Of a stretch of DNA of 64,000 nucleotides, positions 30,346 through 39,207 are shown piece by piece (the stretch's first letter is position 1; each line of letters starts with the position of its first letter). The DNA is from Takakia lepidozioides (taxonomy: Eukaryota > Streptophyta > Takakiopsida > Takakiales > Takakiaceae): NCBI GenBank assembly GCA_030704615.1, contig CM060733.1, forward strand, positions 62,186,001 to 62,250,000, given 5' to 3'. A program made the translations under genes and the position numbers. The notes beneath the pieces are model-generated. The model made no database searches and was not told the DNA's origin. It saw only the letters and a list, made by a program, of their open reading frames with translations.

Positions 30346-31665
30346 CCGATTTTGGTGCAAGTCAGATCTGGGACTTAGCCATTTTCGGCCCCGAAATGGA
30401 AAAATGGCGCCATAAACATAAAAATAATAAAAAAAAAATAATTAAAAAAAAAAAACGCCATTTTTCTTGTTCGGGGCCGAAAACGGCTAAGTCCCAGATC
30501 TGACTGGCACCCAAAATCGGAAATTCGGCGCCATTTTTCCAGTCATGCAGGTAATTCGAAGAGCGGATGGATGGAAATCCGGCGCCGGATTTTCATCCAT
30601 CCGCTCTTCGAATTACCTGCATGACGGAAATTTTGCGCGCCGACTTACCTGGTGGATGGAAATCCGGCGCCGGATTTCCATCCATCCGCTCTTCGAATTA
30701 CCTGCATGACTGGAAAAATGGCGCCGAATTTCCGATTTTGGTGCCAGTCAGATCTGGGACTTAGCCATTTTCGGCAACGAAATGGAAAAATGTCGCCGAA
30801 AAAAATAAAAAAATAAAAACAATCGCCTTTTTTTAAAGTTCAGGGCCGAAAACGGCTAAGTCCCAGATCTGACTGGCACCCAAAATCGGAAATTCGGCGC
30901 CATTTTTCCAATCATGCAGGTAATTCGAAGAGCGGATGGATGGAAATCCAGCGCCGAATTTTCATCCATCCGCTCTTCGAATTACCTTCATGACGGAAAT
31001 TTTGCGCGCCGACTTACCTGGTGGATGGAAATCCGGCGCCGGATTTCCATCCATCCGCTCTTCGAATTACCTGCATGACTGGAAAAATGGCGCCGAATTT
31101 CCGATTTTGGTGCCAGTCATATCAAGGACTTAGCCATTTTCGGCCCCAAAATGGAAAAATGGCGCCGAAAAAAAAAAAAAAAAAAAAAAAAAAACGCCAT
31201 TTTTCCATTTTGGGGCTGAAAACGGCTAAGTCTCAGATCTAACTGGCACCCAAAATCGGAAATTCGGCGCCATTTTTCCATTTTTGGGCCCAGTCAGATC
31301 TGGGACTTAGCCATTTTCGGCCCCGAACTGGATAAATGGCGCCGAAAAAAAAAAAAAAAAAAAAAAAAAAACGATATTTTTCCAGTTCGGGGCCGAAAAC
31401 GGCTAAGTCCCAGATCTGACTGGCACCCAAAATCGGAAATTTGGCGCCATTTTTCCAGTTCGGGGCCCAGTCAGATATGGGACTTAGCCATTTTCGGCCC
31501 CGAAATGGAAAAATGGCGCCATTTTTCCAGTTTCGGGCCCTGAAAATAGCTAAGTCCCTACGATGGCTGGAACCGCAACTGGAAATTCGACACCATTTTT
31601 CCAGTTCCGCGCCCTATCAGATCTGGAACTTAGCCATTTTCGGCCCCGAACTGGAAAAATGGAAG
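30337..31665 (+). repeat. Series of long A-loop hairpins
   Basis: At least four inverted repeats with arms of roughly 70-80 bases and A-rich loops of about 20-45 bases. The arms contain GGCACCAAAATCGG, CAGATCTGGGACTTAGCC and CGGCCCCGAA words plus a GGCGCC palindrome at each base. Loops are near 30,415-30,455, 30,795-30,835, 31,165-31,193 and 31,345-31,371. Each unit is separated by short 53-bp-type palindrome runs (30,529-30,722 and 30,900-31,090). Strong folding as RNA or cruciform is expected. Confidence 0.8.
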
Positions 31666-32170
31666 TTGAAGACTCCCACAAGCTGAAACCATACTCCACA
31701 CATGCACCACTTGCTTCCTTAACACCCGAGCTCTTCTTGAACTCCTCAAACCCTGCAACACTTGCAGAACAAGAGCTTCTTCACAAGCTCTCAAACTTTC
31801 AATGATGCTCTTCTTGAAGACCTCCTCTTGTACATAAACACCACAAGACTTTCTTCTTGCAAACCCTGCAACACGTTGTAACTTAAGAGCTATCTATCAA
31901 GCTCTTTTCCACACACAAGTGTTAACTATGCTAAGACCTTGCACTTATAGATGTAAGCAGGTCTTCTTCTAGTGATACGGAAATGGTGAAAAGAGGAGAA
32001 ACCATTCTATCACGTTATATAAGTCAAGCCAATGGCACCTTTGCTAAAAGACTCCACCATACAGACCTCACCCACTCTCCATCTCAAGTACTAGAGCGAC
32101 TTCAATTGGCTCAACTTTTGTTTGACCACATGTTTTTTGAAAGCAGAGGCATAGCCAGTGGGTACTTTCA
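31665..32170 (+). other. About 500 bp of unique AT-rich sequence inside the hairpin region
   Basis: Starts after GGAAAAATGG and ends before CAGGGCCGAAAATGG. It has none of the surrounding palindromes, is CTT/CAA-rich (AACCCTGCAACAC occurs twice, near 31,750 and 31,861) and has no long open frame. It may be an insertion of another element or a captured piece; no terminal repeats found. Confidence 0.4.
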
Positions 32171-32301
32171 GGGCCGAAAATGGCTAAGTCCCTAGGGTGG
32201 CTGGCACCAAAATCGGAAATTCGGCGCCATTTTTCCAGTTCCGGGCCTCGTCAGATCTGGGACTTAGCCATTTTAGGCCCCGAACTGGTAAAATGGCACC
32301 G

Positions 32302-32333
<32 letters not shown>

Positions 32334-32465
32334 GCCATTGTTTTAGTTCGGGGCCTAAAATGGCTAAGTCCCAGATCTGACTGGCACCAAAATCGGAAAT
32401 TCGGCGCCATTTTTCCAGTTCCCGGCCTAGTCAGATCTGGGACTTAGCCATTTTCGGCAAGTAAA
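32171..32465 (+). repeat. Further A-loop hairpin of MULE-B2
   Basis: Same structure as 30,337-31,665: GGGACTTAGCCATTTT on the left, an A tract at about 32,301-32,331, and AAAATGGCTAAGTCCC on the right, with GGCGCC palindromes at 32,229 and 32,409. Confidence 0.8.
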
Positions 32466-32474
32466 TGCAATAAA

Positions 32475-32626
32475 ATGTTGCATTTCAAGTCCACTGGTGC
32501 CACATTCCAACTTCACATGACCCTATTTCCGTGCCTCCTAACCCTATTTCCGTGGACTTACAATGGTCTGCTCATGCTTTTTTTTTTTCCGCTCATGCTC
32601 ATGCCGCTCATGAAATAGCAGCCCCC
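32475..32626 (-). repeat. GGGGGC terminal region of MULE-B2
   Basis: About 150 bp inverted match to 32,855-33,005 of MULE-B1, ending with a CATGAGC cluster, a T run and CTATTTCATGAGC. The two ends face each other across 228 bp of Ty3-A. Confidence 0.85.
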
Positions 32627-32636
32627 GCTGTAATTA
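32627..32636 (+). repeat. Target-site duplication GCTGTAATTA (right of MULE-B2)
   Basis: Partner of 27,173-27,182. Removal of MULE-B2 restores continuous integrase sequence. Confidence 0.85.
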
Positions 32637-32845
32637 TATATTTGTTTTGTGTATTCTTGGCTGGTGGGTTAATTGGTCAACAAAGTCTAGTCCCCATTTC
32701 TGAAATGGTTAAGTAGGCATCGTAGGATGCAAAGCCATCTTCCCAGATCTCTGCAAAGGTCCTAGCCTCTGACATTCATCACAACTCTGACAATACTTGT
32801 GTACATATTTGAACAAAGTAGGCCACCAGTAACCTGCAAGTAGTA

Positions 32846-32854
32846 TCTTCCTAC
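32846..32854 (+). repeat. Target-site duplication TCTTCCTAC (left of MULE-B1)
   Basis: Exact 9-bp match to 39,199-39,207. Removing MULE-B1 restores the integrase reading ...TTSRK-ILRAGY-like on the minus strand. Confidence 0.9.
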
Positions 32855-33005
32855 GGGGGCTGCTATTTCATGAGCGGCATGAGCATGAGCGGAAAAAAAA
32901 AAAAAAAACATGAGCAGACCATTGTGAGTCCACAGAAATAGGGTCATGTGAAGTTGGAATGTGGCACCAGTGGACTTGAAATGCAACATTTTATCGCAAA
33001 TTTTG
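32855..33005 (+). repeat. GGGGGC terminal region of MULE-B1
   Basis: Terminal repeat plus CATGAGC cluster, an A run (32,893-32,908) and a 90-bp unique part, inverted match to 32,475-32,626. Confidence 0.85.
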
Positions 33006-35244
33006 TGGCAAGCCACGTCTATACAAGTGTGTTCTAACTGTCATAGCCGGAATGGGCACTACTCTCCTGCACCCTCCGAGGAACTTGCCCCACCTTCTTC
33101 CTCATCCCCCTCATCCCCCTCATCCTCCGAGCTCTGTGATGCATCAGTTCCACTATGCCTCTCAAAAATCCCGTCCTCTCCTTGGGGGACTGTCCACCTC
33201 ACCTCCTGGGAATCTTCTGCGTCTTCTCCCCCACTTTCCTCAGCAGAATCCAAGACAAATCTACGAGCCCGACGGGCTCTAATAGCTGCTGCCTCCTCCC
33301 TCATCTTCATTTTCTTGAGGCTTGCCTCGTCTAAAATCTGCTGTACACGACTACGTTCGGAACACCTCCTAATGGACACCGAAGCAAGCCGGGCAGCATA
33401 AGTAGGAAGGATGTACTCCCTTTCTGGACTAGGCATGAAATCCCCCCTGGCAAAAAAAGGCACGTTCCTCCTGCCCATGAACTCCGGTGTAGACGTCCCT
33501 CCAGCAGTATTTGGCATCCTACAGTAAGAACAAATCCACTTCAAGAATGTCAATACCAGCACAACCAGAAAGGGTTTTCAATGAAATAAGAGAGCGGAGG
33601 GAGGTGCCTCACGAAATCTGGAGGCAACTTACAATGCCACCACTCACTCGTAAACCGGGGGCTCCTCGGCCTCGATCCCAACTTCCTCCCCCTGCTCCTT
33701 CTCGGATTTTTCCTCATCCTCCGAGGATGCCTCTTCCTCTTTCGGCAGACGTTCAGCCGCTGCAAGTTCCGAGTTGTGGAGGGCAGTATCTGGCTCGAAG
33801 GCGAACACATGCCTGTCGGACAACGTCCCTGCCCACATTGAAGCACCTGAGAAACAAAGCGGGCGGTTAATAGCTTGCGGCATGCAATTGCAATCGGGCC
33901 AGGGGACAAACTAAGCACGTGAAGGCTTACCCATGCCGCATGTGAGGTCCAGAATCCGCCCTTGGACATCCGAGCACGTCTCCATGAGGGTTTGGATGAA
34001 AGCAGGGCTCGGGGTCCGGCTGTACCGCCACGGTTTGCCTGTCTTTCTGTCCTTCGGCATACTGGAGTGGGGCACATAGTTGTAGAGGACATCGTAGGTT
34101 ACAGGGTCCACAGCGGCATCAACAAGACGACCGTCGTTGCGGAATTTGAACGTAGACCCTCTCTTCACAAAGCAATATGCCTCAAACACCAATGTCTGCA
34201 CATCCAACAAAGAAGGGATCAACTCCAGGGTCTACTTAACATACACCACAATATGAAGTGAATGCAATAGATTGATAACTTACACTTTGGCCCTCTGTTC
34301 GCAACCCCTGTGTACTGATGCAGAACCATTTTCTGAGGAGGACCGGGGTGACACTTTTCGGTGTCCACCTTGCCACCGCATTCTCTGTGGTCTTCCCTCT
34401 CGTGGCAAGGACAACCACACATCCACCGTCATCCAGAAGCATCCCCGCCAGCCCAAACCCGGCTTTCCAGTAGTCCTCAGTAAACCTGTTCTAGGTGGGC
34501 ACACCATCCAGGCCCTCCAGCAGCTCCCCATCTGGAATGTCGAGGAGAATCATGTCGCAAGCTCTCTCCACCTCAACCCCCCCCCCGAGTGCTCTTGCAA
34601 TTCGTGCTCACAGCCGTGAAGAATTCCATCATGGCTTCAAAACCAGGGGTGTCTTTAGGCTCTGTACCGCCAGCCCTCTTCTTGGCTTTCCCCTTCTGCT
34701 CCGCCAGAGACTTGTTGTGTGCCACCTTCTTCGCCCTGGCAGTGAGAGCGTCAAGGAAGCTCTCATTGACGCATTGGATGATGGTTGGAGGTTCTAGCTT
34801 TGGCCTGTGCGTAAACGTCACCGCCGAATACCGTCGTGTAGGCTCGGCCTCAAATGCCAACTTCTTGGCAGAGCCAGTCCCACTCCGAACTGACTTGGGA
34901 ACCCGGACGACCGGTGACTGGGTAGGAGCAACAGCAGTCGCAGGACCTTGAACAAAGTCGTCGTCCGAGTCACTCTCTTGGGTCCCCTCCTGCGCCTCCT
35001 CCGTTGCCCCGATGGTTTTCTTCTTTTTGGGTGTTACTGCACTCACCTGTTTCCTTGTCCTTTTCCTTTGGCCTTTACTCTTCTCATGCAATTTCTCCTG
35101 AATTCCTGCCTAAGCAAGCTCTGCCGCTTTCCTGGAGTTCGCAAGCGCTTTTGCCTCTTTTGCACCCAACGGAGGTAGCGGAGCCCGGTTTCGTCGGAAT
35201 TCAGCATCCAGCTTCAATTGAAACTCGGATGGGTCGAGCGAGTT

Positions 35245-35374
35245 TGAAGGCAAAAACAGATGTGGTCTCTCTCCTCAACTACCTATTATTCTTTCCATGG
35301 TATGGTATGGCATACCTGCAATGTTGTTTTCTGAGGGTGAAGCCACTCTATATACTATCCAATACATTGAATAA
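35245..35374 (+). other. 130-bp insertion in exon 7 of the MULE-B1 cargo gene
   Basis: The copy at 1-1,051 reads GTCGAGCGAGCCGGGCGG without interruption; here GTCGAGCGAG is followed by about 130 bp (TTTGAAGGC...TTGAATAA) before CGGGCGGAAGG. It has no palindrome and no clear terminal repeats or duplication. It breaks the reading frame. Confidence 0.55.
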
Positions 35375-35559
35375 CGGGCGGAAGGTCCACATACCAAGGG
35401 CAATCACGCAAATGTTCCAGATGCCACTCCTTCACAATATCGTCAGTGTACATGGAGTCAGCCCCAGGGTTCCTCCATGCCAGGAAGAATGGTGGCTCGA
35501 AAGACAGATGACCTTTCTCCAAAAGGGAGAACTTGCAGTACCTGCATTCATGAAAAACA

Positions 35560-36450
35560 CAATGAGATCCCTGAAATGCATATTCGGCACCATTTTCCCA
35601 GGTTGGGGCGGATGTGAGTGGGCCTAGAAATGGAAAAATGGCGCCGAATTTCGGTTTTCGGTGACTGCCACCCTAGGGACTTAGCCATCTTGAGAGCCCT
35701 GAACTGGAAATTCGGCGCCATTTTTCCCGGTTTGGCCCGAAGATGGCTAAGTCCCATAACGGCAATAGGGCCTAGAACTAGAAAAATGGCGCCGAATTTC
35801 CAGTTCAGGGCCAGCCACCATAGGGACTTAGCCCGAAAATGGCTAAGTCCCTGAACGGCAATAGGGCCTAGAACTGGAAAATGGTGCCGAATTTCCAGTT
35901 CTGGGCCAGCCACCCTAGGGATCTAGCCCGAAAATGGCTAAGTCCCTGAACGGCAATAGGGCCTATAACTGGAAAATGGCGCCAAATTTCCACTTCGGGG
36001 CCAGCCACCTTAGGGACTTACCCCGAAAATGGCTAAGTCCCTGAACGGCAATAGGGCCTGGAACTGGAAAATGGCGCCGAATTTCCAGTTCAGGGCCAGC
36101 CAGTCTAGTGACTTAGCCCGAAAATGGCTAAGTCCCTGAACGGCAATAGGGCCTACAACTGGAAAATGGCGCCGAATTTCCACTTCGGGGCCAGCCACCC
36201 TAGGGACTTACCCCGAAAATGGCTAAGTCCCTGAACGGCAATAGGGCCTGGAACTGGAAAATGGCGCCGAATTTCCAGTTCAGGGCCAGCCAGTCTAGGG
36301 ACTTAGCCCAAAAATGGCCAAGTCCCTGAACGGCAATAGGGCCTAGAACTGGAAAATGGCGCCGAATTTCCAGTTCAGGGCCAGCCAGTCTAGGGACTTA
36401 GCCATTTTCGGAGCCATGACTGGAAATTCGGCGCCATTTTCCCTAACACC
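35560..36450 (+). repeat. MULE-B1 intron array, 95-bp spacing
   Basis: Palindromic units with TGGAAAATGG on the left and CCGAATTTCC on the right of a CG centre, within spacers CAGCCAGTCTAGGGACTTAG and GAACGGCAATAGGGCC. Centres at 35,716, then 35,790 (74 bp), 35,885, 35,980, 36,075, 36,170, 36,265 and 36,360, each exactly 95 bp apart. The array lies wholly in intron 6 of the cargo gene. It includes the self-complementary block GACTTAGCC / GGCTAAGTC, so each unit can fold. Confidence 0.9.
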
Positions 36451-36732
36451 ACATGAGGCTTCTAACATCCTGAAATGCAAGGACTTCAAAGAAAGGCAGC
36501 GCTTATGTACCTGTACAGAAGGCGCATTGCTGCTTTGTCCGCGTTCGGCTGGTCGGTGAACTCGTGGCTCCGGCGAGCATCTGCTATCTCCCGAAAGAAT
36601 AGGTTGGTTTTGTAGAGCAGAAAGTACCTCGTCACATAGTCACGTAGGCTCTCTGCTGCAGGAGATATCTCCATCTTGAACTGATGTGCTTGTGTGTCCA
36701 GCTGCTCTTGCGCATTCGTCGTCACCTGTGGA

Positions 36733-38419
36733 GATTCTCCATGTGCCTTGCGTGGAAGCACGCTCCCACCTTGGATGATGCAGAGACACAGTTTGCATGC
36801 ATACGGGCTTGGTGGACATCGTCAGGTGCTGTAAGGAAATCAGACGAGGGAGCAATGGTCAGTTGGCTAGCATGGTGGCATTATCGTTTCCTCCAGTTCG
36901 GCGACTATATGCGGGAGGTGAGTTGCACGAATTCGGGTCCCGTTGAATATTATTCTTGGCCATATTTGTAACTTGCTTGTAACCTCAACATGTGCTTGTG
37001 CAGGAAATGTGTCTCGACTCCGACACCGACATGCCCACGACAAACATGGCCGAATCAGTGCACTCTTCCTGGCGTGCCTCCTCTGCGGCACATCTGGTGG
37101 ACATCCTCACTGCCACAACGGAGGACATTGTGAGGTCAATTATGCAGCAATGCAGGTACAACGAGTTCTTGAAAGGGAAACAGTGGGGCTTGGGGCCGGA
37201 CAGGCAGGAAATGCTGATGCGGACTGCCTCTAGATCAAAGAATCCTCGGAAGTGGGCAGCGGCCTTGCGAGAGGGCCTTCGGGACACGCCATTGCTGCGA
37301 AGAGGCCAACATTTGGAAGGAGATGTTCATACCCGTCCAGTGAGACGAAGACTTGACGAGGCACCTGGCGGAGAAGAGGATTCATGGCGAGCTGACAAGA
37401 ATATTCGCACGCTCCCTCGTGGTCCGGTGATGTTGCCCGAGGAGGTCTCGTCGAGCACCGCAAGTCCTGCACGTTCAAGATCGCCATCTCCTTCGAGCAC
37501 AGGGCGCGTGCCCCGGCAACATAACGAGCCATCTGTAGTAAAGCAGTACAACATTCCCATTGAGACAAGAGTGTCGGAGTCACAGTGGAGAATTGCGAGG
37601 ACATTGCCGGCATTTCGAGGGAAGTGCTGCGCCATCCGGGTGGATACGAGAGCACGATGTGGTGAGATGATTCGGAGGAACCCACACGGTGCTGTACCTG
37701 CACCTTGTTTCAACGGCAGATTTTTGACTCCCACATTTGCTCACGCCACAACGCAGACATTTTGGTTCTGTAGGCACGACATAATGACCTGTGTATTTGG
37801 CAAGCCCAAGTACGGGATTCAGGGAATGCCGGAGCCTCCGGGCGTCTGGCCTGTTGCACCGGGTTGCAGCCTCTCTCAGAATGAGGCGGATGCTCTATCT
37901 GCAGCAGGATTTCGAATGGTGCAACGCACAGACATCCCGGCCCACGCATTTCCGGTTCCTCAGACCCAGCCATTGCAGACTGCTCGGTCCAGTAGAGACG
38001 GATTGGACAATTCTGCACATCCCACAATGCGATTTGGAAGAGTGAAGAGACGACACCCTCCCAACAAGTTGAATGAGACTCGGATTGCCAATGCTCTTGG
38101 GATGGCTTGCACTATTCAGAGCTCCGTGGACGTACCCCCACCCGGCCTTGGGCGTGTGTATCGGATGGCAACGGCCGGCTCGGCTGTACGCGACGATGTA
38201 TACACAATTACGATTGGAGTGGAGCCGACTTGCAATTGTACGGACTTCTCGTTGATGGAAGCAAAGAAGGGTTTGAAGTATTATCCGTGCAAGCATCTGT
38301 ATTACATTTACCTGAAGAGGTTGAGGATGAACGTGACTATTGATGACTTTATTCATGCACCGGCGTTGAGCATGAACGAGCTGCACAAACTCCTCCTTAG
38401 GGATTCCAGAAATCATTGA
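36733..38419 (+). pseudogene. MULE-B1 transposase, C-terminal half (two exons)
   Basis: Begins inside exon 1 (CLAWKHAPTLDDAETQFA), runs to YMREV at 36,917, intron 36,918-37,003 (GTGAGT...TGTGCAG), then exon 2 37,004-38,419, open over its full 471 codons. It includes NMAESVHSSWRASSAAHL (MULE signature), a Pro/Ser linker with RSRSPSPSST, and an intact SWIM finger CNCTDFSLMEAKKGLKYYPC-KH. The catalytic Asp residues and zinc domain lie in the deleted part, so this cannot be active. MULE-B2 retains exactly the catalytic part. It is joined at about 36,730 to intron 5 of the cargo gene on the other strand. Confidence 0.8.
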
Positions 38420-38559
38420 TGGGGCAAAGGGAATCCTCCATATGGATATTTTCAATTGCATTTTGCTGTATCAGACTTTTTTTTGCAGTGTAATGAAATG
38501 CACCCCAAAACTCCTGGAATGAGGCAATATTCCATTCAAACTGAGATCCAACAGAAGCA

Positions 38560-38965
38560 GTTGTGGGGCCATTTCTGGAAAAATGGCGCCGAATTTCTCT
38601 TTTTGGGCCGAAAACTGGCTAAGTCCTAACATGCACTGGTACCTATGTCTGGGAAAATGGCGCCGAATTTCTCTTTTTTGGGCCGAAAATTGGCTAAGTC
38701 CCAACATGCACTGGTACCGTGTCTGGAAAAATGGCGCCGAATTTCTCTTTTTTGGGCCGAAAACTGGCTAAGTCCCAACATGCACTGGTACAGTGTCTGG
38801 AAAAATGGCGCCGAATTACCTGTCATGAGGGGACCTATAGCCGCGGAATTCGGCACCATTTTTCGCTAGAGAGACCTATTACCGCGAAATACGTCGCCGT
38901 TTTTTCAGGTTACGGACCCTATTACCGTGAAATTCGGCGCCATATTTGCACATGTCGCTGGGAAT
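38560..38965 (+). repeat. MULE-B1 array, 74-bp spacing
   Basis: Units TGGAAAAATGG-CG-CCGAATTTCT in spacer GGCTAAGTCCCAACATGCAC. Centres at 38,587, 38,661, 38,735 and 38,809: exactly 74 bp apart. Then three close degenerate sites at 38,854, 38,895 and 38,938 (41-45 bp), as at the matching end of MULE-B2. Confidence 0.9.
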
Positions 38966-39198
38966 TGGCATGAGCGGAAGACGAAATATCATGAGCACAA
39001 CTGTCAAAACTGCAAGTTTCCCTTCAAGGGGCCGAATAATATATTTTTTTTTCCTGACACATTGCATTAAAGTATTGTTTTTTATTGTTTTTTATTTTCG
39101 AAATTTGTACTTCTGCTCATGAAAACCGATTGTCTTACTACTCCGCTCATGCCGCTCATGCCGCTCATGCTGCTCATGCTCATGAAATAGCAAACCTC
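38966..39198 (+). repeat. GAGG terminal region of MULE-B1
   Basis: Inverted match to 27,183-27,410: AT-rich stretch, CATGAGC/GCTCATGCC cluster and the terminal GCAAACCTC. Confidence 0.85.
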
Positions 39199-39207
39199 TC
39201 TTCCTAC
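39199..39207 (+). repeat. Target-site duplication TCTTCCTAC (right of MULE-B1)
   Basis: Partner of 32,846-32,854. Confidence 0.9.

Larger units (their letters stand above)
27183..32626 (-). mobile_element. MULE-B2: 5.4-kb non-autonomous MULE
   Basis: Left end GAGGTTTGCTATTTCATGAG, right end (reverse complement) GGGGGCTGCTATTTCATGAG, with the duplication GCTGTAATTA outside. It keeps only the middle of a transposase (27,605-28,632) and about 3.9 kb of palindrome arrays and hairpins. The cargo gene is gone. It is the same family as MULE-B1, with which it shares about 150 bp at the GGGGGC end and over 400 bp at the other end, in inverse orientation. Confidence 0.9.
32627..32854 (-). pseudogene. 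Ty3-A integrase, zinc-core linker part
   Basis: Minus strand equals 4,262-4,485 of Ty3-1: ILLAGYWWPTLFKYVHKY, CQSCDECQR and the start of the DDE core (GLDFVDQLTHQP-like, with the first catalytic Asp). Bounded by MULE-B2 on one side and MULE-B1 on the other, with a target duplication at each border. Confidence 0.75.
33059..36725 (-). pseudogene. ParB/MTase-like cargo gene of MULE-B1, exons 6-10 only
   Basis: Exons by comparison with the MULE-A gene, with GT-AG borders: exon 6 36,511-36,725; exon 7 34,284-35,541; exon 8 33,931-34,195; exon 9 33,648-33,846; exon 10 33,059-33,518. The methyltransferase-like parts are GFGLAGMLLDDGGCVVVLA and a Leu/Asp-Ile-Pro-Asp-Gly motif in exon 7 (34,300-34,560), SPAFIQTLMETC and ILDLTCGMG across exons 8-9 with ASMWAGTLSDRHVFAFE. 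The C-terminal exon is acidic (EEEGGASSSEGAGE). Exon 7 is broken by a 130-bp insertion (35,245-35,373), a stop near 34,491 and a frameshift near 34,580. Exons 1-5, with the ParB-like part, are deleted. Intron 6 is swollen to about 970 bp by a palindrome array. Confidence 0.7.
32855..39198 (+). mobile_element. MULE-B1: 6.3-kb internally deleted MULE
   Basis: Left end GGGGGCTGCTATTTCATGAG, right end (reverse complement) GAGGTTTGCTATTTCATGAG, flanked by TCTTCCTAC on both sides. It carries the C-terminal exons of the ParB/methyltransferase-like gene (minus) joined to the C-terminal half of the transposase (plus). The ParB exons, the intergenic region and the transposase N-terminus are missing in one deletion at about 36,730. 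Cleanest element borders in the window. Confidence 0.93.

Noticed and set aside
29051-30378. Open frames of 90-200 residues with about 35-residue repeats (MEIRRRISIHP, WKFGAEFPSIRD)
   Set aside because: Same effect of the 53-bp and 95-bp arrays; the repeats follow the DNA period on both strands.
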